From: an uncultured Gemmatimonadota bacterium
Lineage (GTDB): Bacteria; Gemmatimonadota; Gemmatimonadetes; Gemmatimonadales; Gemmatimonadaceae
Reading direction: 5' to 3'
Length of the DNA stretch: 15,253 nt
Assembly (NCBI GenBank): GCA_946479895.1
Contig: CAMLHT010000073.1
Span: 1-15,253, forward strand
Shown here one piece after another: positions 5,700-13,517 of this stretch; position 1 is the first letter of the stretch; each line of letters opens with the position of its first letter. The position numbers were made by a program, and so were the translations under genes. Below the pieces are notes generated by a model. It ran no database searches, was not told where the DNA came from, and saw only the letters and a list, made by a program, of their open reading frames with translations.

Positions 5700-8324
5700 T
5701 CAGAGCCAGGTCCCGAACCGGTGAATGTACCATCGCTTCACCACCTGTGTCAGCACCACGTACCCTGCCATCACGGCCACGAGCCACGCGAAGAAGCTTG
5801 CCGGCAGCGGCACGAATCCCAGCGTCCCGCTGTACGGCAGGAATGGGATCAGCATCGCCACCGTTACTACTGTCGCAGTGAGCAGGTTCACCGGCCAGGT
5901 CGCGCGACTCTCGATGAACGGGCGCTTGGCCGTGCGGATCATGTGGATGATGAGCGTCTGCGTGAGCAGTGATTCCACGAACCAGCCGGACTGGAAGAGC
6001 GACTGCTGCGCTGGTGTGCTGGCACCGAAGACGTACCAGAGCAGCAGGAAGGTCAGGATGTCGAACACCGAGCTCACCGGCCCGACGACCAGCATGAACC
6101 GTCCGATGTCGTCCGCCCGCCACTGCCGAGGCGCCCGGAGATACTCGGCGTCCATGTCGTCCCACGGGATCGACGTCTGCGAGGCATCGTACAGCAGGTT
6201 GTTGGCAAGGATCTGCACCGGCAGCATCGGCAGGAATGGAAGCCACGCGCTGGCCACCAGCACGCTGAGCATGTTCCCGAAGTTCGAGCTGGCGGCCATC
6301 TTGAGATACTTGATCGTGTTGCCGAAGGTGCGCCGTCCTTGCATCACCCCGTCGTCGAGCACCAGCAGGCTCTTCTCGAGCAGGATGATGTCCGCCGATT
6401 CGCGCGCGATATCCACCGCGGTGTCCACCGAGACGCCGACATCCGCCTCGCGCAGCGCCGGCGCGTCGTTGATCCCGTCACCCAGGAATCCCACCGTGTG
6501 GCCGCCGGTGCGCAGCGCGCGTACGATGCGCACCTTGTCGTCCGGCGCGAGCCGGGCGAAGGTGGTGTGCTTCTCCACCACCTCGCGCAGTGCGGTGTCG
6601 TCCATCCCCTGCAGCTCCGGGCCCACGACCACGCGCTCCACGTCCATGCCCACGTCGTGGCACACCTTGCGGGCGACGAGGTCGCTATCGCCGGTGAGGA
6701 TCTTCACCGCCACGCGATGCTCGGCGAGCGCGCGCAGCGCCGGCGCGGCGGTTTCCTTGGGCGGGTCGAGGAAGCCGATGAACCCCGCCAGCACCAGGTC
6801 GGTCTCGTCGGCAACGGTGTAGGTGCCGTGCGTGGCGGGAAACTCGCGGTACGCCACCGCTACCACGCGGAATCCCTGCTCATTGAGCTCCGCCACCAGC
6901 TCACGCGCATCGTCGCGACGCTCGGCTTCCAGCGTCACGATGGGCGGAGTGCCCGCCGGTGACGTCTCCTCGCCACGCTCGTAGCGGCACGCCGCCATCA
7001 CCTCCTCGGTGGCCCCCTTGCAGATGAGCTGGTGGCCCCGGTGCTCGTGGTCCACCACCACCGACATCCTCCGCCGCGCGAAGTCGAACGGGATCTCGTC
7101 CACCTTGCCGTACGCCTGGTCCACGGCCAGCTCGCGCTGCAGCTCGCCGTGCTCGAGCACGGCGACGTCGAGCAGGTTGCGCAGGCCGGTCTGGTAGAAG
7201 CTGTTGAGGTACGCCAGCGCGAGGACGAAGTCGTCCTCCTCCCCCACCACGTTCACGTGATGGATGAGGACCACCCTGTCCTGGGTGAGCGTCCCCGTCT
7301 TGTCGGTGCACAGCACGTCCATGGCGCCGAAGTTCTGGATCGCGTCCAGCCGCTTCACGATGGCCTTGCGCCGCGCCATCGTCACCGCGCCCTTGGCGAG
7401 GTTGGTCGTGACGATCATCGGCAGCATCTCGGGAGTGAGGCCAACCGCCACGGCGAGCGCGAACAGGCCGGCTTCCATCCAGTCGCCCTTCGTGAGGCCA
7501 TTGATGACGAAGACGATGGGCACCATCGCGGCGATGTAGCGGATGAACAACCAGCTCACGTGTCGCACCCCGACGTCGAACGCCGTCTCCACACGCCGCC
7601 CCACGAGCTCGTGCGCCATCCGGCCGAAGCTCGTGCTCACGCCGGTGGCGATCACCACCGCCGTCGCCGACCCGCTGACGACGCTCGTGCCCATGAAGCA
7701 GATCGTCGGCAGGTCGGTGAGCGGCGGTGGCGAGGACGGCTTCCCGGCACTCGCCATCTTCTCCACCGGCACCGATTCGCCGGTCAGCGCCGCCTGCGCC
7801 ACGAACAGGTCGCGCGCCGCGAGGAGCCGCACGTCCGCGGGAATCATGTCGCCGGCGGAGAGGTAGACGATGTCGCCTGGCACGAGCTCGTCGATCGGCA
7901 CCTCCCGCCGCTGCATCACCGGCGTGCCCTCCCTCCCTGCTTCGTCGCCCTCGCGCTCCACCGCGGCGTTGGTCCGTACGAGGGCGCGAAGGGCCGTCGC
8001 CGCGCGAGTGGAGCGGAACTCCTGGACGAAACGCAGCACGGTGCCGAACAGGACCATCACGCCGATGATGATCGCCGCGCCCGTACCGCCGGTGAGCTGC
8101 GACACGACAGCGAGCGTCGCGAGGAGGATGTTGAACGGGCTGGCGAAGGCGCGCGCCGCCTGCACCGGCCACGCCGGCGGCTTCTCGTGCGCTACCTGGT
8201 TGCGCCCATACGTCACCCGGCGCGACTCCACCTCGGCGTCGGTGAGTCCCTCGCGGCGCGTGGACAGTGCGGAGAGGACGACATCCGCATCCAGGTACGC
8301 GAGGTCGGCCGGCGCGGTGGACAT
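5700..8324 (-). CDS. mgtA: Magnesium-transporting P-type ATPase (P3B type)
   Basis: An 874-residue inner-membrane pump that imports Mg2+ using ATP. All P-type ATPase motifs are present in order: actuator loop TGES (181-184), phosphorylation site DKTGTLT (341-347), nucleotide-binding KGATE (436-440), FLDPPK (518-523), TGDSDL (544-549) and the hinge GDGINDAPALREADVG (615-630). MgtA-type hallmarks are helix-4 GLTPEMLPMIVTTNLAKGA (about 295-313), SFYQTGLRNLLD (375-386) and NNLLYDASQTSIPWDDMD (708-725) in helix 6. Ten membrane helices are expected, with four after the hinge. The length is close to the usual 860-900. The start is three bases after the stop of the upstream small gene. No MgtL-like leader or Mg2+ riboswitch is apparent, since the gene sits inside a close-packed operon. 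Confidence 0.96.
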   Translation of the reverse strand: MSTAPADLAYLDADVVLSALSTRREGLTDAEVESRRVTYGRNQVAHEKPPAWPVQAARAFASPFNILLATLAVVSQLTGGTGAAIIIGVMVLFGTVLRFVQEFRSTRAATALRALVRTNAAVEREGDEAGREGTPVMQRREVPIDELVPGDIVYLSAGDMIPADVRLLAARDLFVAQAALTGESVPVEKMASAGKPSSPPPLTDLPTICFMGTSVVSGSATAVVIATGVSTSFGRMAHELVGRRVETAFDVGVRHVSWLFIRYIAAMVPIVFVINGLTKGDWMEAGLFALAVAVGLTPEMLPMIVTTNLAKGAVTMARRKAIVKRLDAIQNFGAMDVLCTDKTGTLTQDRVVLIHHVNVVGEEDDFVLALAYLNSFYQTGLRNLLDVAVLEHGELQRELAVDQAYGKVDEIPFDFARRRMSVVVDHEHRGHQLICKGATEEVMAACRYERGEETSPAGTPPIVTLEAERRDDARELVAELNEQGFRVVAVAYREFPATHGTYTVADETDLVLAGFIGFLDPPKETAAPALRALAEHRVAVKILTGDSDLVARKVCHDVGMDVERVVVGPELQGMDDTALREVVEKHTTFARLAPDDKVRIVRALRTGGHTVGFLGDGINDAPALREADVGVSVDTAVDIARESADIILLEKSLLVLDDGVMQGRRTFGNTIKYLKMAASSNFGNMLSVLVASAWLPFLPMLPVQILANNLLYDASQTSIPWDDMDAEYLRAPRQWRADDIGRFMLVVGPVSSVFDILTFLLLWYVFGASTPAQQSLFQSGWFVESLLTQTLIIHMIRTAKRPFIESRATWPVNLLTATVVTVAMLIPFLPYSGTLGFVPLPASFFAWLVAVMAGYVVLTQVVKRWYIHRFGTWL

Positions 8325-8327
8325 CGC

Positions 8328-8669
8328 TCAGGCGCCGGTTCCCGCGCTGCCGTGCGAAGACAGCGCTGCGAACCAGGCGGCGTACGGCGTGTTGTGCACC
8401 AGATGCCGGTTGTAATCCGGCGCACCGTCCGTCCACCACACCGGCCCCCGCTCGCCGAGCGCGCGCTTGGCTTCGTCTACCGCACGTCGGGCCTGTGCGA
8501 GCGACGGTGCGTCGTCCTCGCGGCGCGCCGTGGCGACCGCTCGCCGCGCCGACATCAGCCGCGTCACGAGCGTCTGGCGCTCATCATCGGAAAGTGCCGG
8601 GTTCGCGCACCGCCAGAGGCGCCCGCGCACCACGAAGTAGCGGCCATCCGGCGTGACGGGGTAGCGCAC
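8328..8669 (-). CDS. Small conserved protein of unknown function
   Basis: A 113-residue soluble protein. The GTG at 8669 gives the N-terminus RYPVTPDGRYFVVRGRLWR, which I recognise as the usual start of a conserved family without a known function. A purine-rich GAGAATCG lies just upstream as a weak ribosome site. The middle is helical and rich in Ala, Arg and Glu (about 35-75). The C-terminal half carries a conserved-looking RALGERGPVWWTDGAPDYNRHLVHNTPYAAW. No membrane helix or signal is present. The longer upstream frame to 8915 overlaps the DUF4386 gene and is not credible. It is located 23 bases after that gene and three bases before mgtA. Confidence 0.78.
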   Translation of the reverse strand: MRYPVTPDGRYFVVRGRLWRCANPALSDDERQTLVTRLMSARRAVATARREDDAPSLAQARRAVDEAKRALGERGPVWWTDGAPDYNRHLVHNTPYAAWFAALSSHGSAGTGA

Positions 8670-8692
8670 CGATTCTCTCGACGGCGGTGCGA

Positions 8693-9385
8693 CTAGCGCG
8701 GGCGAGCGAGCGCCGCGCTCGAGGCGTCCGACATGACCGCCTGCTCCCTGAATCCGAGGAACGTGAGATGAATGCCGAGCGAGAACTCCCACAGCGCGAT
8801 CGGCAGTGTCGCGACCGCCACAACCGGGCTCAGCGGCTCGACGGCTCCGATGAACACTGCGATCCACGACACGACGAGCAGCGTTGCACCAAGGAAGGCC
8901 AGGACGGGAAGCCACCGCGGCACGAGGCGCGCCTGATACAACAGGGATCCGAGCAGCACCCCGTTCACGGCGGGGATGAAGCTCTGGGCGAAGAAAAAGG
9001 TCCAGCGATACTGCGCAGCCAGCCCCTGCGCAGTGGCCAGCGCGGCGGCGCCAGCCCCGCCCTGCCGCAGCGTGACGATGGACATGAGGCTCACGATGCC
9101 GACGTAGATGGTCGCCGCCTCGAGCGTCCGTGAGGCGACGAAGCCTACCGCGCGTGCCTCACCCTGCCGCCGCACCACGGGATAGAGAGCGACTGCGGTC
9201 CCGATGCCGGCGAGCGCAACAATCATCTCCAATACGACGCCGAGCCGCACGGGGCCGTCCGGCCCCGGGCCCGTCACGAACGCCGGCCCCCGCACGTCGC
9301 GGTACAGCGCGAGCGTCGGAATCGAGACGAAGGTGAGCAGGTAGAAGATGCCGGCGGACAGCGAATACTTCCGTAGCGAGTGCAT
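8693..9385 (-). CDS. DUF4386-like membrane protein
   Basis: A 230-residue integral membrane protein with about six hydrophobic helices (roughly 11-28, 46-68, 80-103, 125-150, 160-182, 188-213). Its order, with the motifs YSLSAGIFYLLTFVSIP at the start, SRTLEAATIYVGIVSL in the middle and ALWEFSLGIHLTFLGF near the end, is that of the DUF4386 family, which has no known activity. The ATG at 9385 is preceded by an AAGGCG-type ribosome site. This is the first gene of the presumed seven-gene operon running to 3139; a promoter should lie in 9386-9484, but I see no convincing consensus there. The C-terminal tail after the last helix is short and polar. Confidence 0.85.
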   Translation of the reverse strand: MHSLRKYSLSAGIFYLLTFVSIPTLALYRDVRGPAFVTGPGPDGPVRLGVVLEMIVALAGIGTAVALYPVVRRQGEARAVGFVASRTLEAATIYVGIVSLMSIVTLRQGGAGAAALATAQGLAAQYRWTFFFAQSFIPAVNGVLLGSLLYQARLVPRWLPVLAFLGATLLVVSWIAVFIGAVEPLSPVVAVATLPIALWEFSLGIHLTFLGFREQAVMSDASSAALARPR

Positions 9386-9484
9386 GCTCGCCTTCCATGC
9401 GCACGGCGTGCGCGGTGAGGTCAGCTATCCCTGATCCCTTCGCTCCGACTGACCGGCTCCCACAGCTCCAGCTTGATCCCGTAG

Positions 9485-9922
9485 CTAGAGCCGAGGGAAG
9501 CTGCCCAGTTGCCGAAACAGGCCGAAGAAATCCGAATTCACCCAGCTGGCAACCAGGCGACCATCCGCCGCATGGAAGACATCGGCGCCGGCGATCGTGG
9601 CGCTTCGATGCGTCGGTTCGATTCCGAAGAACGGACCCTCGTGCGTTCCAGTAGCCGTCCACCGGACAGCTGCACGGTTGTCCTGTGCGATCGGTTCGAG
9701 CGCGCTATAGCGCAGGTCCGGAAACGCCGCATGGAACATCCCCACCATCGACAAGACGCCATCGACACCATGAACGTCCGGGAATGCCGGATGGTGAGCA
9801 GTGAAATTCGGGTCGAGTATGGCGGTCGCTGCTTCGGCGCTCTGTCCGTTGAGGACCTCCTCGAAGAAGCGCGTCACCAGGCCGGAAAGGGCGGAGTCTG
9901 AGCCAGCGGGTGTAGTCGTCAT
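9485..9922 (-). CDS. SnoaL-like / ester cyclase-type protein
   Basis: A 145-residue NTF2-fold protein of the SnoaL-like (polyketide cyclase/ester cyclase) type. Diagnostic parts are an N-terminal helix ending in FFEEVLNG (about 19-26), LDPNFTAHHPAFPDVHGVDGV (about 36-56), FHAAFPDLRYSAL (about 63-75), the strand RAAVRWTATGTHEGPFFGIEPT (about 83-104) and DGRLVASWVNSDFFGLFRQLG near the C-terminus. Such proteins act on many small molecules, and the substrate cannot be named. The ATG at 9922 lacks a clear Shine-Dalgarno; the frame is open to 10108 without further conserved sequence. It stands alone, 100 bases before the DUF4386 gene. Confidence 0.85.
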   Translation of the reverse strand: MTTTPAGSDSALSGLVTRFFEEVLNGQSAEAATAILDPNFTAHHPAFPDVHGVDGVLSMVGMFHAAFPDLRYSALEPIAQDNRAAVRWTATGTHEGPFFGIEPTHRSATIAGADVFHAADGRLVASWVNSDFFGLFRQLGSFPRL

Positions 9923-10137
9923 GGCAGGAACTCGGCACGGGTCATCACGACGATGGCGAAACCGGGAAGCCAATAAGAGCACCCTTTGGCGCCGCATGCA
10001 ACTCCCCAACAGGTGGCTGTCGCATGCTGCGCGATGAAGACCGGATGACCGCGAAAGCGGGGTCTGCCTGCCGGAACCGCCGCCGGAACGCCGATCGCGC
10101 CAGCGCATCGCACACTTCGTCGAGTTCCCGCACGACC
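9923..10137. other. Intergenic region without a recognised gene
   Basis: These 215 bases separate the SnoaL-like gene from the two-helix membrane protein. I see no convincing open frame. A small imperfect hairpin around a GAAA loop (about 10047-10064) could contribute to ending the transcript from 10138. The promoter of the SnoaL-like gene should lie here but is not evident. Confidence 0.4.
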
Positions 10138-10524
10138 TCAGTGTCCCCCTGGCCGCTCCGACGAGGCGCGGGCCCGCTTCGCTTCGTCGCCCTCCAGGTG
10201 GAATCGGTGCAGGACGCGGTGGATCACCGGTGCCACGAGGAATCCCCCCACGACGATGAAGACCAGGCCGGCGTAGAGCGCGTAGATCCCGGCGAACAGC
10301 TTCCCGTCCGTCGTGCGCGGCGCATCCACCGGCCCCATGCCGCCGAGCAGCATGGCGCTGTTGAGGAAGGCAGAGATCCAGTCGAGGTGCTCGAAGGCGT
10401 GATAGCCGAGCATCCCCGCCGCGAGCGACGCGAGCACCACGACGCCAGCGCCCGCTGCATGACGCGCGAGTCGGAGCAGGAACTGCCCGCGGGAGAGGAG
10501 CGGTTGATGGCGATGCTCGTACAC
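10138..10524 (-). CDS. Conserved two-helix membrane protein
   Basis: A 128-residue membrane protein from a GTG at 10524. After a basic N-terminus there are two hydrophobic helices (about 24-44 and 77-101). They flank a loop HLDWISAFLNSAMLLGGMGPVDAPRTTDGKLFAGIYALY whose layout (amphipathic segment plus GGMGP before the second helix) is reminiscent of the pore region of small ion-channel proteins. That likeness is weak and the K+ selectivity motif is absent. The C-terminus APVIHRVLHRFHLEGDEAKRARA is basic and His-rich, expected in the cytoplasm. I have seen similar unnamed proteins but know no function. It has no close neighbour in the same transcript. Confidence 0.75.
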   Translation of the reverse strand: MYEHRHQPLLSRGQFLLRLARHAAGAGVVVLASLAAGMLGYHAFEHLDWISAFLNSAMLLGGMGPVDAPRTTDGKLFAGIYALYAGLVFIVVGGFLVAPVIHRVLHRFHLEGDEAKRARASSERPGGH

Positions 10525-10613
10525 GCGCCGAAGCTATGCAGCCTGGGACGGCGGTGAAAGAGGATCCGGCGAGCCGCGATCGGGACGACGGCGTGCGAGG
10601 AAGACAGCGGTCT

Positions 10614-11198
10614 TCAATGGATCACCTCGTGCCGCTCCAGCATGCCGATGAACTGCTCGATCTTCCTCGCCCGCGTCTCGGCTCGCTTCACCGTCTGGAT
10701 CCGGTACAGGATGGCGTATCGATTCGCGCTGTTCAGCGTCGCGAAAAAGGCCCTGGCCTGCGGGTTGGCGTCGAGCGCGCGCTGGAAGTCGTCCGGCACG
10801 CCCGCGGTTCGATGCGAATCGTACGCGGAGTCCCACTGGCCATTCGCCTTGGCGCGCTCCACCGCATCGAGGCCGGCCGGCTGCATGCGGCCGCTCTCGA
10901 CGAGACGCTGCACCTTCTCGCGGTTGATCTTCGACCAGAGGCTGCGCTTCCCGCGTGGCGTGAACTTCTGGAGCCAGGTCGCGTCGTCGAAGGCCTTCTT
11001 CTGCCCGTCGATCCACCCGTAGCAGAGCGCGACGTCGAGCGCCTCGGAGTAGGAAACGGACTTGACGCTCGATCCTGCCTTGGAGATCCGCAGCCACAGG
11101 CCTGCGGACCTGGCGTGCTCCCGGGCGAGCCACGCTTTCCACGCCGACGCATCCTTGAACATGCGCGTGGGCAGCTCGGCGGGTTTGGGGCTGGTCAT
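10614..11198 (-). CDS. YdeI/OmpD-associated (OmdA-like) family protein
   Basis: A 194-residue soluble protein of the YdeI/OmpD-associated family. Typical stretches are the N-terminal FKDASAWKAWLAREHARSAGLWLRISK (about 14-40), SYSEALDVALCYGWIDGQKKAFDD (about 49-72), FTPRGKRSLWSKINREKVQRLVESGRMQPAG (about 79-109), RAKANGQWDSAYD (about 114-126) and the C-terminal LNSANRYAILYRIQTVKRAETRARKIEQFIGML. Length and order match the complete family. Members have been linked to outer-membrane/antimicrobial resistance phenotypes, but the biochemical activity is not known. The ATG at 11198 lies 36 bases after the stop of the DUF3592 gene, so the two may share a transcript. Confidence 0.88.
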   Translation of the reverse strand: MTSPKPAELPTRMFKDASAWKAWLAREHARSAGLWLRISKAGSSVKSVSYSEALDVALCYGWIDGQKKAFDDATWLQKFTPRGKRSLWSKINREKVQRLVESGRMQPAGLDAVERAKANGQWDSAYDSHRTAGVPDDFQRALDANPQARAFFATLNSANRYAILYRIQTVKRAETRARKIEQFIGMLERHEVIH

Positions 11199-11234
11199 GG
11201 TGCAAAGCTATCGCATGGCAGCGCATGGCAGGAG

Positions 11235-11843
11235 TCAGCCTGGCGGCACGATGCATCTCCGCTTGCGACGAGGCAGAAGCACGACGAGAAGGGCGACGCC
11301 GGCGACAAGCTCCACCCAGGTCGCGATGCTGCTCGTCACGCTGAGTGCAGACTGGCGTGGATCACGAGGATCGTAGTACACCCTCACCCGTGCGTCGCCA
11401 GCACCCGGCTCCGGACGCATCGCACTCCATGGCAGTCCCTCGTCGAACCAGGCTCGCGGCCGGACGCGAAAGCCATCCGGTTTGGGTTGCGTGATGTTCG
11501 CCCGCGAACCGAAGAGCGTATCGCCATCGACGACATAGCGGTATTGCACTTCGGGTGCGCCGACCCGGGAGGTTCTGGACGGCCGAGGGTTGATTCCAAC
11601 CGTGTTGATGATCGTCCCGCCACGGGCGTGCCCCACCCAGTCGATGTGGCCAGCCGTAGAAGGCCAATGCGAAGCGCGGACCGTAAGTGCGACGTCCCTC
11701 ACGCCGAGTAGGAGCCACGCCGTGGCCAGGCATCCGAGCGCGACGCGGACCAGGAGCGAGACTTTTCGCCAGAAGCGCGCCGTGGCCGGACGCCATTGCC
11801 CGGATACCGTTTCGTTGTCCTCGATGCGTTCGATCACGCTCAT
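11235..11843 (-). CDS. DUF3592-like membrane protein
   Basis: A 202-residue protein with one N-terminal helix (about 32-49) and one C-terminal helix (about 173-191) enclosing an extracytoplasmic domain. The domain contains VQYRYVVDGDTLFGSR (about 98-113) and ends with RVRVYYDPRDPRQSAL (about 151-166), the V-x-Y-x-P-x-x-P-x-x-S-x-L pattern typical of DUF3592. The tail PRRKRRC is basic and cytoplasmic. The function of the family is unknown. The ATG at 11843 starts a soluble polar segment of about 30 residues; no strong ribosome site is seen. The gene stands 159 bases downstream of the next membrane-protein gene. Confidence 0.8.
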   Translation of the reverse strand: MSVIERIEDNETVSGQWRPATARFWRKVSLLVRVALGCLATAWLLLGVRDVALTVRASHWPSTAGHIDWVGHARGGTIINTVGINPRPSRTSRVGAPEVQYRYVVDGDTLFGSRANITQPKPDGFRVRPRAWFDEGLPWSAMRPEPGAGDARVRVYYDPRDPRQSALSVTSSIATWVELVAGVALLVVLLPRRKRRCIVPPG

Positions 11844-12002
11844 GCCCCGCCTGCGCAGAGAGCTACCTGGATCGCCCGTCGGCTGTAGCCACGGGCACGC
11901 TGTCGGAACGAGGAACGCCGACTACCCACGTCCCTAAAGGACCCCGCTCGGCGACAATGAAAGGTTCGGCCCTGCCATGCTGACGGCGGCGGCCGCCATG
12001 CC
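11844..12002. other. Intergenic region with a possible attC remnant
   Basis: No gene is visible. Positions 11870-11884 are identical (15 bases) to 13007-13021, the inner arm of the attC site at 12938-13037, and the similarity continues imperfectly for about eight bases. The partner arm and core boxes expected of an attC are not found. A decayed attC or chance similarity are both possible. Confidence 0.3.
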
Positions 12003-12305
12003 TCAGTCGGAGATCACCTGCGCCGCCAGCGCGAGAGCCGCTACGCCAATCAGCAGCCAGTACAGGAGCCGACCTCGCCGTGTGTGGTAGTGATGGCTCA
12101 GCGTCACCAACAAGGCCCCCATGAGGGTCACCCCGGACACCGCGCTGAGTAACCTCGACCGATACTGCCCCGGATACAGCGGGGCCATCCCATGCGCCCA
12201 GCGAAGGAGCACCGGCAAGAGCAGCAACAACTCGACGGCGATAAGCGCGCTGCAGACGACGGCAGCCTGCCGCACCTGCGCTCTCTCGACTGTGGTTGAT
12301 CGCAT
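12003..12305 (-). CDS. Small three-helix membrane protein
   Basis: A 100-residue hydrophobic protein of no recognised family. The ATG at 12305 has a strong Shine-Dalgarno (AGAGGA) at good spacing, supporting real translation. Helices are predicted at about 15-36, 52-70 and 80-97, separated by a polar loop HGMAPLYPGQYRSR and the basic HHYHTRRGR. The short C-terminus is ALAAQVISD. It is flanked by two unusually large gaps for this window (159 and 193 bases), each about the length of an attC site plus leader, and lies left of the integron array. It may have been a cassette gene whose recombination sites have decayed, but I cannot show this. Confidence 0.7.
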   Translation of the reverse strand: MRSTTVERAQVRQAAVVCSALIAVELLLLLPVLLRWAHGMAPLYPGQYRSRLLSAVSGVTLMGALLVTLSHHYHTRRGRLLYWLLIGVAALALAAQVISD

Positions 12306-12498
12306 CGCTTCCTCTGAAGTGCATGGTAGTTACCTGGCGCCGGCGCAGGACATCCACTCGGTTCGACGGATAGACGAAGTGGTTCGCACGCGGGAGGCGC
12401 ACGACACGCGCCTGCGATAGTTGACGCGCAAACGCGCGGACCTCTGTCCTGCTACGCGAGACCGAGCCAGAGCACATCTTGTCGCCACACTCGCTGGA
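12306..12498. other. Intergenic region, nothing definite
   Basis: These 193 bases between the OsmC gene and the small membrane protein hold only short GC-rich palindromes (a 10-base one inside 12338-12352) and overlapping open frames with no protein-like sequence. I looked for attC core boxes and a paired arm and did not find a convincing set. Confidence 0.4.
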
Positions 12499-12903
12499 TC
12501 AGCCTGACGCCAGGCGCAGCTCCACGGCGAGTCCCGCCCGGAGCGTATTCTGCACCTCCGCCACCGCGTCGGTCTCCCGCAGCAGCGCCGCGATCGTCTC
12601 CGCGGGGGCGTCGCTCTCGACTCGCGCGGTATACGTGATCCGGCGCGCCGGCTCCCCGCGGCCGCCGAACTCCGCCGCCACCTCCACGGCCACCGCGCGG
12701 ACCGCCAGCCCACGCCGTGCCGCCTCGCGGTAGACGTCGTTGCAGTAGCACGTCGCCAGCGCCGCGCAGAGCAGCTCTCCGCCGTTCAGCGCCGACCCAC
12801 CGCCGGGACGCCCGGGGACACCGACCGTCGACGCACGACCGTCCGTGCTCACCACCACCTCGTGACCCGCCGCGGAGCTCTGCACCGACGCCTGGATCTG
12901 CAC
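12499..12903 (-). CDS. OsmC-family protein
   Basis: A 134-residue OsmC/Ohr-superfamily protein. The GTG at 12903 is chosen because AAGAGG precedes it at normal spacing; the frame runs open to 13083 but that part covers the attC site. The family layout is clear: N-terminal strands (VQIQASVQ, HEVVVSTDG), the helix start GGSALNGGELLCAALATCYCNDVYREAARRG (about 35-65) and the strand series VRAVAVEVAAEF and RRITYTARVES. Cys46, Cys52 and Cys54 are present. However, the second conserved Cys found in organic-hydroperoxide reductases (the CP motif in the later helix) is replaced by AEVQNTL, so canonical peroxidase activity is doubtful. The gene follows the last attC directly but has no attC behind it, so it appears to lie just outside the cassette array. 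Confidence 0.85.
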   Translation of the reverse strand: MQIQASVQSSAAGHEVVVSTDGRASTVGVPGRPGGGSALNGGELLCAALATCYCNDVYREAARRGLAVRAVAVEVAAEFGGRGEPARRITYTARVESDAPAETIAALLRETDAVAEVQNTLRAGLAVELRLASG

Positions 12904-12937
12904 GTGCACCTCTTGAATGGTCCGCGGGAGTGGGTTG

Positions 12938-13037
12938 CCGTGGCGCCAAAGCTCACCTGCGGGCGGTGAAATAGTAACGGAGGGCGGAGCGAGGCGAGCT
13001 GACACAGATCGCCCGTCGGCTACAGCGACAGTCAGAC
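12938..13037 (-). repeat. attC site 1 (distal, degraded)
   Basis: On the minus strand R'' is GTCTGAC (13031-13037) and contains the TGA stop of the 143-residue protein gene. L arms pair through GGGCG/CGCCC. The expected R' position (12938-12944) reads GCCACGG and no longer fits GTTRRRY, so recombination here is doubtful. It is the last site of the array. Confidence 0.75.
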
Positions 13038-13463
13038 GGCCTGCGGTGCGGATCTCGATCGGACATGGCCGCGTTCGGTCCACTCAATGTGAGTGAAGTC
13101 TTGATCGGATATCAGAATCTTGTGCACTAGCCGCGCAGTCCGCGACTCCGCCTTGCGGTCTATCAGCTGGAATAGCCCGCCAAGCAGGGGTCGCGTCGAC
13201 TCGATGCCGATGCGCCACTCGGGCGGATCCTCCGCGGCGACGCCAATCTCGAGACGCGTTGTACCGCGCCCTTCGCGCCAAGAGAGTTCCCAGCCCCACG
13301 ATGCCTGCCGCGGCGCCGTGACGGACTGAATACCTGACGCCTGCAGTTGCCGGAAGAGCCACTCAGCGCAATCGCCTCCGCGTGGGGCGAGCGCTTCAGG
13401 ATTCTCCCGCGGCAGGTCGCCGTGCAGCTTGGCGTTCTGAAAGCTGACGTAGGTCGGATGCAT
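13032..13463 (-). CDS. Cassette-encoded protein of unknown function (143 aa)
   Basis: A 143-residue soluble protein with no signal peptide or membrane helix. I do not recognise a family. It begins MHPTYVSFQNAKLHG, has an amphipathic helix GGDCAEWLFRQLQASGI (about 29-45), then Trp-rich strands WGWELSW (about 56-62) and a segment with PEWRIGIES (about 81-89), and a C-terminal HKILISDQDFTHIEWTE (about 113-129). The mixed alpha/beta outline with conserved-looking Trp residues resembles small proteins often found in integron cassettes or polymorphic-toxin immunity genes; this is impression only. The TGA stop lies inside the R'' box of attC site 1, and about 55 bases separate the cassette boundary from the ATG. 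Expression would depend on a promoter outside the cassette. Confidence 0.78.
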   Translation of the reverse strand: MHPTYVSFQNAKLHGDLPRENPEALAPRGGDCAEWLFRQLQASGIQSVTAPRQASWGWELSWREGRGTTRLEIGVAAEDPPEWRIGIESTRPLLGGLFQLIDRKAESRTARLVHKILISDQDFTHIEWTERGHVRSRSAPQAV

Positions 13464-13517
13464 TAGCGCAGTGACGCGCGACCAAAGAGGCTTGATGACA
13501 CGTCAACGATCGTGGCC

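Noticed and set aside
7700..8415. Mg2+ riboswitch or leader peptide ahead of mgtA
   Set aside because: The start is only three bases after the previous gene's stop, leaving no room for a leader.
7032..8696. 554-codon plus-strand open frame opposite mgtA
   Set aside because: It is antisense to a gene with every P-type ATPase motif, and its translation is the Arg/His/Ala-rich sequence typical of GC-rich shadow frames.
10536..11711. 391-codon plus-strand frame opposite the YdeI and DUF3592 genes
   Set aside because: It spans two well-supported minus-strand genes and the gap between them, and has shadow-like composition.
12330..12713. 127-codon minus-strand frame between the OsmC gene and the membrane protein
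   Set aside because: Overlaps the OsmC gene in another frame and its translation is Arg/Ser-rich without protein-like pattern.
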